From positions 81,016,520 to 81,080,519 of the forward strand of contig NC_058339.1 of assembly GCF_905475395.1 (NCBI RefSeq): a stretch of DNA of 64,000 bases, read 5' to 3'. The notes below the pieces were generated by a model. It was not told where the DNA came from, did no database searches, and saw only the letters and a program-made list of their open reading frames with translations. Shown piece by piece: positions 38,101 to 49,800 of this stretch (the stretch's first letter is position 1; the number at the start of each line of letters is the position of its first letter). The translations under genes and the position numbers were made by a program. This stretch comes from Chrysoperla carnea. Lineage: Eukaryota; Arthropoda; Insecta; Neuroptera; Chrysopidae.

Positions 38101-41100
38101 TGGAATTTTTCTAGCATCTCCAATAGGTGTATTAAAATGTTCTAAAGCATCTAAAATTCGTCGTGCCGTTTGACTCATACTAGCTGAATTATTATTTTTC
38201 ATAACACTTTCATTTGTTGGTTTTATTTGTATCGGACTATTACGTGCTGGTGGTGTGCTGGAATCTTTTTGTCTACGATATGCAGCCGCTCCACCAAACA
38301 TTGTTCGTCCAGCATAAAATGGTGAATTTGATATACGTTCAGTTGTTAATGTATTATCAATTAAACTTGACGAACCGAAACTGGAAGAGTTGAATGATGG
38401 TCGACGTGACGATAGTGAACTATTTAAGCGTGGACTATATGAACGATCCGAAAATAAACTTCGTGTCGATGTTGATAAGTTTCCAAGTGCTGCTATAAAA
38501 TAATAATAAAATTTTACGTTAAAAAATGTTTAAATTTCAGTTCAAGTTAGTACTCATGCCCAAGGTCTCGGCGGGGGATTTCAAAATTGTTTACTAATTC
38601 TAGCAAGATCGTTCACTATTTACTCGAATGTGGCCATTATGACACACCCTGTTATATAGGCAATAATCTGCATGACTATGGATATGTTTTTAAGAGTGCC
38701 GGCAAATTTTTAAAATTGGTGAACATACAAGTTTTTCAAACCCCTTAAAAGAGAAATTTTACAGATATGTAAATGTTTGTAGTTAGGCACGACCTTGACA
38801 ACACCCTATTAAATTTTCAAAAGTTCGGAAATGACTGTCATTTACCATGCCCGGTAAGAAATCTGTTACTGGCACCTTTTGATTTGAAATTCGAATTACT
38901 AAAAATCATACTTACTTAAATTATTAGTGATATTTTTATCAATAAATTTATTACTAGATTGTGTTCTTTTCGAGCTAATAGAACAATTATCTGTGTTAAC
39001 ATCATTTTCAGATGGTGGTGTAATTAAAGGCGGTTTATCCGCTAATGTTTGTGTATGTTTATGTGCCATCGATGAGCAACCACTTGTTGATCCACCGCTA
39101 TCAGTTTTCTTTTCTCCATTTAATTTTTCTGGTGTTTTACTTGGTGTTAAAAGTATTCGATCTGTTGCATTGTTTACTAGTTGATTTGTCTGCAATCCGG
39201 ATGGACCAGGTATCGCGATATCATCATCCAATGATGATTTATCACGTGAAAAATTTATTTGTGATGATACTTCTGGTTTTGTATAATATGTTGTCTGTCG
39301 AAATGATTGTCTCGGTCGAATATTATTTAATTGTAAATCGGTATTTTGTGGTTGATATTTATTCAGTGATCCATTAAGTATGTTGGATGAATTTAAATTT
39401 GTTGATTCATTTAATTCATTGTCGGGTAGTTTAACACGTTTTGTTGGCGGTTGTTCCAATATAAATGATTCATCATCTGAATCGGAATCACGACGACGTG
39501 ACACTGATGGACTTTTACCAAACCATTTCGATAATGTTGTGGGAATTAATGATTTCACTTTATTCACAATTGACTAAAACAAAAAACAAAAAAAATTGAA
39601 TTTATGTATTTTTTAACAGGATGGTACTTCAATATCGTTATTTATCCAGAAAAATAGGCCGTTATCCTGATCTAAGTCATATTAATTAAGATTCATTAAA
39701 AATACAACTACTATAAATTTCGATTTACCACTATGTAACTTATCATACTTTTCTCTGGTTTTTAGTTTATTTGACTGTTAGATAAATATATATACGTGCG
39801 CCTTTATGTATCTGTAGGAAAGCATTGAGTCTACTCACTTAGTAGTAGATCGTGGAGCTATCCGGATAAAGTTGGGAAACTCTAGATATCTCTCAAAAAG
39901 CCTAAAATTAACCTTTTGTTAGATCGAAAACGATCCCATTGTAAGGATGATCATATGTCAAAAGCATATAAATTATACGTCCCTTTAACAGCGGCCGAGG
40001 GCGAACATCTATGCCATCCATAATAAATATGCGTTGATGTTTAAGCTGAAGTTTATGTCATATATAAATATGCAACTTAAAACCCTCAGCGGGACCACAA
40101 GATTAAAACTCTATTAGATAGTCAGGCTGCGCTCAAAGCACTAAATTCGAGGTAGATATCGAGGTAGATATAACGTCATTATTGGATGGGTGTCCGAACA
40201 CTCATTAATCCATGGGAACGAAAAGACTGACAAATTAGCAAAATGAGTGCATGTTCAAACAGTCCAGAACAATTTCTTGAGATACCAAAAAGCACAATCC
40301 GCATTTGGGCAAACATTCAAGGCCAAAATCATACAAAAACTCTTATGCCAAGACCTTATACAAAAGGCTTTTAATGGAAAATTGAGATTTCTCTGTAATT
40401 TTGTTTTAAAGAGGAGGAAACTGGAATTCATATTCTGTGTGATTTATTTTTAATGGACTGATCTCCACTCAAGTGGAATAAATGAAGTATCGCCCAAGAA
40501 AATCCTAAACTTTATTAAAAATGGCGGGGCTTCTGCAGCACCTTTGAAGCAAGATACCTTCTAAAAATAGATCAAACTGGTCGCTGTATGATAGATCTAA
40601 TATTCATTTTTTTCAAGACATGGATTTTTTTTTAAATCCAATGACGATGTCAAAGAATCTGGCGCGTTCAGAACATTAAACAATCTGAGAAGTTTATAAC
40701 AACATTTCCCCGATTAATGTTAGTCAAATTGAAATTCGTATAACGATCAAAGTTATAGTAAATCAAATTTACTTAGGATTCCATCTGAAAGATTCAAGAA
40801 GTCGGGAGATAACCAGAAAGTCAGGAGATAGTAAAATTGGTCTAATTATATCACCGAATCATAACACTGTACGATATTTTTGTTGTTTTCCCTTCATTAA
40901 CTAAACTCTGGATGATTTATATTGATATCGGGAGAAACTACTCGGTTTCGGAATCCTAAATTTAACTTATGATTGATCTTATTAACAACAACTTCTCATT
41001 ATCGAAAATGAAGAGGTTAGGTAAATTTGTTTATTTAAGAAAAATTTTTGCTCAAGTCTATAGCTCTGGATAGTTTTAATATGCAACGATACCTCAAGTA

Positions 41101-42165
41101 AACCCTTACGATTGGTGATTTTCAGAAATGTTGAAGGCGTGTTATCACTTCCATACAACATTTTTACAATAATCAGTGAATCAAACACGCTTAAAAACAA
41201 TTGACTGAGTTAGTTGTTGAAATGCCCTGTATAGACAGTGTCGATTATCAGTGTTTGCATTATTTTTCATAAATCTGATAAGTGAAAAATACTATATTTA
41301 CATCAACAAAGTAGCTTCTAAATTTAATGATATGAATTATGTTAAAACAATGAAATTTTTTAAGTAAAAGATACTAATTGTAGATCGTTAATTGCAATAT
41401 TAGACCCTAATTGACAGCGCGGTGTTGAACACATAAGATTAGTGAGCAACATACTAGTATAATAATTTTATTAATTGCTTCCATTAAAATAACAAATTCG
41501 AGTTTAGGACGCTTCACTTTAAAATACTTATATATTAGTCAAAAATTCTTAGTAGGTAATGAATGAAAGCAAACTTTTGAGATAGAACTTATATACATTA
41601 AGAAACATTTAAAAATCCAAAAGCTTGAATCAGTTAAAGATAATAAACGCAAAGCTGCCGAAATTAATCCAGCTCACATTAAAAAAAACTAGCTCCATTA
41701 TAAATATTCTGAATTTTGCAATTTAACAAGTATTATTACACTATCAAATATTATTTATTTAATAAAAAAAATTGAATTTTCATAAAAACAAAAAGTCATC
41801 ATTTCAAAGCAAAAACTATCGCATATTCATTTCAAAATAAAAATAAATTTATTATAAAATGATTCGAGAAATTATGAAATGTTAAGTGTCAAATTATTGG
41901 CTATTTTAAAAATAGCTTGATATTTACAAATACAAATAATCACAAAAACTCAATAAAAACAACAAAATTTCAAATAAACAGCTCAAGTTAAATCACAACA
42001 AATAACATACAAATAAAACTTTAATTTTTTTATAAAAATGATCGTGTGAGAGCTTATTTTAGTGGTGCTTACGCGCCAAGCTTACTTGATACATACATTA
42101 TTCAGGTCAGACGAATTCGATGATACTAATTCATTATTTTCATTTAAATCATCTTCTTTAGCCAT
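32120..42165 (-). CDS. Nup153: Nuclear pore complex protein Nup153, complete, 7 exons
   Basis: In transcript order the exons are 42165-42097, 39573-38916, 38492-38070, 37089-36244, 35707-33615, 32800-32643 and 32219-32120. Borders are GT/AG, phases match and the total is 4347 nt (1448 aa; human Nup153 is 1475). Family marks in order: SIVNKVKSLIPTTLSKWF amphipathic N-terminus (exon 2); FYAGRTMFGGAAA and TARRILDALE (exon 3, about 300-365), the vertebrate FGGAAA and TARRIL signatures; PTIPDILQIQRR (exon 4); RanBP2-type zinc fingers at about 597-622, 639-664, 687-712, 730-755 and 813-838 (W-x-C-x2-C..N..C-x2-C); an FG domain with about 37 FGs in exon 5; and a basic C-terminus RRIKKAVRRR, as in vertebrates. 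It acts at the nuclear basket, where the fingers bind Ran and the FGs bind transport receptors (known for the family). The start is the only ATG that splices in phase to exon 2. Five fingers instead of the human four is unusual. Confidence 0.95.
35118..35525 (-). repeat. 249-bp coding duplication of zinc finger plus linker in Nup153
   Basis: Two consecutive units in exon 5 each contain a RanBP2 finger (WECPSCMVRN..CACC and WECSACMVRN..CVCC) followed by the same linker, LPTSTPFKFGID. Equivalent residues are 83 codons apart. The other three fingers do not carry this linker. This indicates an in-frame tandem duplication inside the exon that produced the fifth finger. Confidence 0.8.
37440..37640. 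other. GC-richer patch in Nup153 intron 3
   Basis: About 200 bp of higher GC (for example GTCTATTGTGACACCCATCC and GATCGGAGAGGCCGTCAAAG) lie between exons 3 and 4. No frame gives a recognisable domain. It is followed by a block at 37670-37800 shared with the 1655-2190 repeat family, so it is probably transposon-derived. Confidence 0.4.
39950..40550 (+). mobile_element. Relic of a non-LTR retrotransposon RNase H region in Nup153 intron 1
   Basis: In broken plus-strand frames the segment reads DSQAALKALNS (about 40117), GWVSEHSLIHGNEKTDKLAK (about 40182-40243) and ETGIHILCD (about 40417). These match the active-site Asp, the H-x-G-I-x-G-N-E-x-A-D motif and the C-terminal ET.EHILCDC knuckle of the RNase H module found in R1/Jockey-type LINEs. 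Stops and frame changes show that it is dead. It lies antisense to Nup153. No reverse transcriptase was found upstream. Confidence 0.75.
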
Positions 42166-44716
42166 TATTATAAATTAGTTACAACACTTATTTACACATT
42201 TAAATTTTGGTAATTTTAAATCCAAACATTTGTTCCTGACAACTTTCACTATAAGAAATCCATGAAAATGGCCGTCTAGGAACGTGTGTTCAAAATATCA
42301 CGTTGTTGTTACCAACATAAAATATTTCCATACGATATTTTACTGGCTACCAAAACATTCGTTAAATGAATAAATAAATTTCATGTGAAGAAAAATGTAT
42401 TTACGCATAATATTATGCTCATGTACAAAATTTGAATTTATATACTTTTTGTAATATATGTACATTTTATTGTAGAATTTCTGAAAATAAATTATTTAAA
42501 TAACTTTCAGATATTTATTGCAAATTTTGCATAAACACTAAAAGAAATATATGTTGAACAAGTAACGATATAATATAATTTTCTTGAAATTTTAATCATT
42601 TAAAGTTATTTCAAAAGATTAATGTAAACCAAATAAGATGAGTAAAATATAAAAATTAATAAAAGTTAATTGTTCCCATAGAAATGGAAATTTCAAAGAT
42701 TTTCCTGTTCACCTCTCAGAACATTTTTTGAAAATTTTAAAAAAGGTTTAAAGTTTGTGACCTTCGAAATATTGATGGTACCAACAAAATATATAGCTCT
42801 ACCTTTGAACACGAAGAAAAAGCGAGCTGGAATTTTCATAGTGTAATCTAAACCTAACAAAATGACTTTGAACTTGTGATCGAACAAAGTCAGATTCTGG
42901 GTCAAGTTGGACTCATCGATTTTTATGTTTTTTGGCCCTTCGAACGAATTTTCTGGCCTTTTTTTAGCTATGGTGATATTTTATTCGTTTTGGGATAAAC
43001 CGATCGGGGAACCGAAGAATTTGTAGTTTAAGACGGTCTCTCCAAGTTAATGCATACGCGCTAATGCACAGCATCTGAAGTTATTTTATAAAAGTTTTAA
43101 ACGTACTAATTGAATAAATAATTATTATTTTCTACGTAACATTAAAGCCTACGTAACATTAAAAATATCTAATTTGAAACACTCGCTTGACCCCCATATA
43201 TACATTATTAACAATTAACGGTCTGATGACCCGACTCCCCGAACATTGGCCTTATACCACAACTAATAATTTAAATTACATTTTGGTATTTTTTGAGTTT
43301 TAGGGAGTCAAACCTATTTAGCCCTTATAAATTAAGAGTGAAAACATAATATTTAAAGATAAATTAGATTTTAAAAACATAACCTATTTTTTAAATTTAT
43401 TGAATCCCTTCTGGATTAAATATTTTGTTATTAATTATATGAAAAATTTAAACATAAAATATTGTTGATATTTCATTTACAAACATCTCTAATTACATGT
43501 CATTTGCTTATATACAGAGGTAAAAATGAGTATCTACAAAAAAATTGTAACTTCACAAAGATAGCCTTTGTTTATACTTCCAAGAAAAACATATTTATCG
43601 TGTATTTAATTAACCTAAGTACTTTATTAAGCAACTACCTAAGCTATCCTGCTGAATAGCCTGGGTTAAAATTAGAATCATGGACTTGTTTTATAATACG
43701 TTTATGTTGAAACCAAATTAAGGATAGAAAAATTCAGAGGAATTTTACCGTCGGCATTTTATTCACCTTAATTTTTTCTTGAAATAATATCGATATTTTT
43801 TTAACTTTAATTGATAATTTGTTATTATCGTGATTAGAGTTAGTTATAAAATATTTCATTATTAAGAAAGTAGCCATAATATGGTGTAATAAATACCTAT
43901 ACGTAAAAATCTATAATACACAGCTGATCATTTTTCAAATGCTAATATTGACACAGATGAAAAGACTTATCAGTATATTTATATTAAATAAATTATTGGA
44001 AAGAAAAACAAGATGAAACAGATACTTTTTACTCATATTTTCTCGAAAATAAAGACTTATGCACTTTAACGAAATAAAAAATCCGTTTCGTGATCTCCGG
44101 AACACAATTAATGTGATTTTGGAAACTGATATATAAATTTTAATTGTTTCCCGCTACTTTTGGGCATGACCTAGGGTTCCCACCTCAAATTTTCGGGAAA
44201 CCGGTAGTTGTGGTTTATAAACCTCAACTGATTGTCTGACTTTCATCAAAAATAGGTCGAGGTCATAAATCTCATCGTATTTCATTTATAAAAAATCATA
44301 AAAGCAATATTTAAGGTTTTGTTTAAGGACTTTAGGTTGTTTGCGACCGAAAATAAAAAGTAAAATTCCTTTAATTGATATGAATGGTGAATTATGAATC
44401 ATTTGTACAGTTTTTCTGGTATTGCATTTGCTTCGAATGTATTGTATCCGTATGTAATCGCAAACATAAATGTAAATAACAATCGGAGATCGCTAATGCT
44501 GTTTTATAAACTTTTGGAAAGTACTCTAAAAGGGATAATGTAGGGCTACAACTACCACCTCCAAAATGCTTCGTCCATGGATCGGAGACTCCAAAACAAT
44601 TTCGGGTAAGTTGACTAGGAAGGAACATTTTTTTACATTTAAATTTTTGTTCTATCTCTAACGGTTTACAAGATAGGTCCTACGCTGCAAAGACCCAAAT
44701 GACCTTATGACCCCGT
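42166..44716. other. Intergenic DNA between Nup153 and the satellite
   Basis: Contains the presumed Nup153 promoter side, but no recognisable core element. The stretch 42700-42960 is somewhat GC-richer without a domain. At 44655-44715 (CTATCTCTAACGGTTTACAA, then GGTCCTACG..GACCCAAATGACC) it resembles a widespread insect repeat terminus and abuts the satellite array. Confidence 0.45.
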
Positions 44717-46084
44717 AAATTCGTAAAAAATTATTTGTTTCGGAATTTGATAAAACTCAGTTTATAAGGTAATTTTGACCCAAGAAATTCAAAAATCGAG
44801 TTTATTTGGCGATTGGCCGAGTAATTTTCGAAAAAAACGATATTTCGGATCGATTTCCGGTATTATCTCGAGAATTATTCGCCCAATCGTTAAATGAAAC
44901 CGATTTTTGTATTTTTGGGTCAAAATTACCTTATATACAGAGTTTTATCGAAATTGGAGACGATAAATTTGTATCGATTTTTTGCAATTTTTTCAAGGGG
45001 TACCCCTTAGAAAAATTCGAAAAAATCGTAAAAAATTATTTGTTTCGGAATTTGATGAAACTCAGTTTATAAGGTAATTTTGACCCAAGAAATTCAAAAA
45101 TCGAGTTTATTTGGCGATTGGCCGAGTAATTTTTGAAAAAAACCATATTTCGGATCGATTTCCGGTATTATCTCGAGAATTATTCGCCCAATCGTTAAAT
45201 GAAACCGATTTTTGTATTTTTGGGTCAAAATTACCTTATATACAGAGTTTTATCGAAATTGGAGACGATAAATTTGTATCGATTTTTTGCAATTTTTTCA
45301 AGGGGTACCCCTTAGAAAAATTCGAAAAAATCGTAAAAAATTATTTGTTTCGGAATTTGATGAAACTCAGTTTATAAGGTAATTTTGACCCAAGAAATTC
45401 AAAAATCGAGTTTATTTGGCGATTGGCCGAGTAATTTTTGAAAAAAACCATATTTCGGATCGATTTCCGGTATTATCTCGAGAATTATTCGCCCAATCGT
45501 TAAATGAAACCGATTTTTGTATTTTTTGGGTCAAAATTACCTTATATACAGAGTTTTATCGAAATTGAAGACGATAAATTTGTATCGATTTTTTGCAATT
45601 TTTTCAAGGGGTACCCCTTAGCAAAATTCGAAAAAATCGTAAAAAATTATTTGTTTCGGAATTTGATAAAACTCAGTTTATAAGGTAATTTTGACCCAAG
45701 AAATTCAAAAATCGAGTTTATTTGGCGATTGGCCGAGTAATTTTCGAAAAAAAACGATATTTCGGATCGATTTCCGGTATTATCTCGAGAATTATTCGCC
45801 CAATCGTTAAATGAAACCGATTTTTGTATTTTTTGGGTCAAAATTACCTTATATACAGAGTTTTATCGAAATTGGAGACGATAAATTTGTATCGATTTTT
45901 TGCAATTTTTTCAAGGGGTACGTACCCCTTAGAAAAATTCGAAAAAATCGTAAAAAATTATTTGTTTCTTAATTTGATGAAACTCAGTTTATAAGGTAAT
46001 TTTGACCCAAGAAATTCAAAAATCGAGTTTATTTGGCGACTGGCGGAGTAATTTTCGAAAAAAACGATATTTCGGATCGATTTA
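44717..46084. repeat. 305-bp satellite-like tandem array with palindromic monomers
   Basis: The anchor TCGAGTTTATTTGGCGA recurs at 44796, 45101, 45406, 45712 and 46023, giving spacings of 305, 305, 306 and 311 bp. There are about four full monomers plus partial ends, with very high identity. Each monomer is itself an imperfect inverted repeat: TAAGGTAATTTTGACCCAAG and the following ~140 bp are mirrored in reverse complement by the second half, ending TTTTTGGGTCAAAATTACCT. Symmetry centres are near CGATATTTCGGATCG and the GGGGTACCCC palindrome. The last GGGGTACCCC has a 4-bp insertion. Open frames of 88 codons (44806-45072, 45111-45377) begin with TTG, shift frame between monomers and are not genes. 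Confidence 0.92.
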
Positions 46085-46560
46085 CCTATACCAAAATTTT
46101 TTTCCTAGCATCATTATTTTTAAGCGTTACAAACTTGGGACTAAACTTAATATACTATGTATATTTCTATATATGGTATAAAAACAGGGTGAACAGATAC
46201 AATTTATGGCCTTTTCCATTTTATACGACACCTTTAATCTTCATATATTTGCACCGGATGGAAGGACATATAATATAGAGAAGCATATATGTAATATATG
46301 ATATTACCATAGATAAAATTGGATATTACATAATATGCTTCAATAATATTATTCTGTTTTGGGTTATTCTTAAGGGGAATTGATTGTTCCTCTCTCTATT
46401 GTAATGGGGAAATGGGATAAACGTTGTATATATATATATATATATATGATAGCAATAAAAAAATGTGCATACAGATAATATATCGGTTTTACTGATATAG
46501 TCTTTGGTTCAAGTATAAGGACAAAAACGCGAGTGAAGCCGCGGGTAAAGGTAAAAGCTG
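46085..46560 (+). repeat. Transposon-derived flank of the satellite
   Basis: Immediately after the array the sequence matches, in reverse complement, the repeat at 18138-18190. It then runs through TATATGGTATAAAAACAGGG and a (TA)n tract (46427-46448) and ends near GCGAGTGAAGCCGCGGGTAA (46532-46551). The last motif recurs inverted at about 49566 (TTTAGCTCATGGCTTCGCTC). Together this suggests that the satellite sits inside, or forms the core of, a dispersed element. Confidence 0.5.
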
Positions 46561-46849
46561 GTTAAAAATAACAGCGATCTTGCTTTAATGAACCAGCTGT
46601 GTTTGTATATAAACATAACAAATACATAAGCAAATGTTAAACGTAGATATACAAATACAAACACATACATGACTGTGTACAATTATTATAATACAGAATA
46701 CACTCACAGTGAAACTACGCAGTAATAAAATGTAATGACAAGTAAAAGTTTTTATGTACATCATTTACATGTAACAATACAAAATAACAGAGTATAAACT
46801 TATAAAAGTTCGATTATTTGAGTAAAAATAATAAATATTTATTACAAAA

Positions 46850-49800
46850 ATGTCGGTAGACGGTGTTGGTAACGATTTACAAATTATTTACGAATTACGT
46901 TGGAAAAGTGATATTGGTAATAGGTACAATACAGATAAAGTAAATATTATGGGTATTTTAGATACAGCTGATACTTGTGCTGATTGGACCTCATTTAAAT
47001 CGTATTTGGTAAATTGATTTTTTTTTTGTAAATAAATTTTTATTTTTCATTTTTGCATTGTTGTTCATTTGTTTCGATATGATGACTAATCACTATCACA
47101 TATTGTTGGAGCAAATGGCGGATCGAATGTTTGTAAATAAAAAATGGTTGTAGTTTTGAACTTTTGACATTTAAAATAGTAAACAATTTTTGTAGGATAT
47201 TTCATAACATAAATAGATGCAAAAGTTTGTCTATGAATATTTTAAGCCGAAAATCAATTTAAAAAAATAGAGGATAGGTCTTAAAATAAATTTAAGGGGT
47301 AAAGACCGTAAAAAATAAATTATGGATGGCCATTTTCATATTTCGTAGTACCAGACCTGTCATTCGAAAATTAGTCTAAAAATTTCGAAAAATTTGTGAT
47401 TTTTGATTTCGATCAAAAACTATTTGAGTTTGACCACCTCATTTTCAGAAAAAAATTATTTTTGAGCCTGGTATTGTTTAATCAAAATTGTATTATATTT
47501 AGAATAATAATGCCCGCTATTATTAATAATTTCCGCAACAGTCGTATCAGGATGAAAATTTGCTTTGCGTTAGTATAGAAAAGGGTGAATCATGAGGATT
47601 TGGAACTGATAAGCAATTCTTATCGTGGTCGATTATTCAATTGTTTTTGTTTTCTAGTTTTATGTTTCACCTAATTATTTCTAGTTTTTTTTTTTAAATC
47701 ATAATATTCAAAGTATTTTAGCCATAAGATTCTCCTTTGTTCATTAACGTATTTAAATAAACAGTAATTTTAGAAATCATGAATAACCTTGGAAATTTTG
47801 TAATTTTACATTATTTTAAACATTTTTTTTTTATTAATTACAGAATTTTAATTATACTGATTTTTTTAATAAAAATTTCCATATACCTAAATTTATTAAT
47901 TATTAAAATTGTCGAGTCACACGCTAGCTTTTTAATTATTTTATGTTTCGGTTTTACTTTATGAAATGTAAACCTTTCCCTTCCACATTCAATTATATAA
48001 GAAGAAAATATTATATATTTTGAAAAAAAAAAGATAAATATTTAAAAACAAGCAATTTGTTTGGTCACTAAAAATATCTGACATCTATCTGTTATTCGTA
48101 ATTTTCATTATTTAAGTCCAAAGATTGAAAATTGTCACATTTATCTCATCATTTTTAAGTAAGTGGGGTGATGGAATAACATCTTTTGTCTGATCTCCCT
48201 AATAATTTGTATACACGTTTTTTATTCAAATCAAAAATCCCAAAATTAAACTGTTTTCGAGATAATATTTGTTTCAGAATCATTATTCGTATAAAATTCT
48301 GGATCTCCTAAAATTCAAGGTGGCGGCTACTTGAAGCTTAATTAATTTCCTTATCCACAATTAAAATTTATCCAGACTTAGATTTTACGCAAACCTCGAT
48401 GCAGTGGCGAATCCAAAATTTCGTCCAGGGGGAGAGGGTATTTTATTATCTTCCTCTTTTTTTAGATTTTTAACCTTTATTTTGAAGGTAAATTATATAA
48501 AATGACACATTAATAATTCGTACAGGGGGAGTGGATTTGAACACGAACTATAGTTTGAGGATTATTTACGCAGATCTTTACCTTAAAAATATCTCCAAAG
48601 AAAAAGGTCTACAAGCGTTAAATCGCAAGATCTAGGCCATTAATTAACGTGTGTCTTGCGTGAGATCATTCCACCGCAAATGGTTAAAATATCACAAAAT
48701 TCGTCATTTTCGTTAACGGGAATGTTTTTTACTTGCCACATGTCAAAGTACAGGACATTCTAGTAGAAAACTCCAAAAAATGACCGCGCATTCAAAAAAA
48801 AAAACATCGAAAATGAAAAACACCTTATTAAATTTTATTTCCATAAAAAAAAAATTAGTTGAGCAAAATATAATTTTTTACTGTCGCTGAATAGATAGTT
48901 GAAGGAATTTTTCTCCTAAAATTATTAAAGGTAACAGAATCTCAAGAAGCGTCTAATATTTTCAAGTTTTCAAGGCCACTTGCTACTCTAAATTTTGTAT
49001 CAAATATCAACCTTCATGATAGCTAAGCTCGTAAATAAGGTCAGGCGTATTAAAAATTATAGTTGCAATTTTTACATTCTAAATTGAATTTTTTATATTA
49101 GTTTCTTATCAATTATGTTATTATAACATAATTCCTTATCAAAATATTATATTTTAGAACGAAGTTTTGTTCAGGAGTTTATGATTTGAAGACATATTTA
49201 AACACTAATTACAATTTGAAATCCCTGTTTTTGAGAGCAACTGAGACAATTTTTTCCTTTCTTTAATAATAACGCAAGTAGTAATTTTAAGAGAAAATTA
49301 AGAAAAACTCATTTTGGATTATAAAATGTAAATTTTTTATTGATTCATAATGTATCGTATAGAGCAAGAGAATCCTAAACATTTTTTTTTTCATGGACCA
49401 GTTGCCATGTTTTTTGGTTTTGTGTGGACCCCCTGGTTAGCTTATATTACATTTTCGAAAATTTATCAACTTTAAATGTGCTTTGATTCATTTCTAATTG
49501 TAGTAAGATGTAAACAAAGAAAATAATAAAATAAAAAAACGCATTAATTTTTATATATTTACTAGCTTTAGCTCATGGCTTCGCTCGTGATAATGATTCA
49601 TTTCAATGGATTCCATAAATGATTCGTTTAGAGAACCTAACTTTACCCCACTTATCTGCTCTATCTGCTCTCTACTACTCAAAATATAGACAATGCCAAC
49701 TTTGAAGACCCATATGCTATCCTATCGTTCAACCCGCTTGCCCTTCTTGCTTAGGGTTCATATGGACGACTTTGGGAATTACTGGTATTATATATGGTAT

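Noticed and set aside
38927-39577. Plus-strand frames opposite Nup153 exon 2
   Set aside because: Antisense shadows of a confirmed coding exon.
44806-45377. Two identical 88-codon open frames in the satellite
   Set aside because: They start with TTG, arise from the 305-bp repeat, change frame from monomer to monomer (305 is not a multiple of 3) and match no domain.
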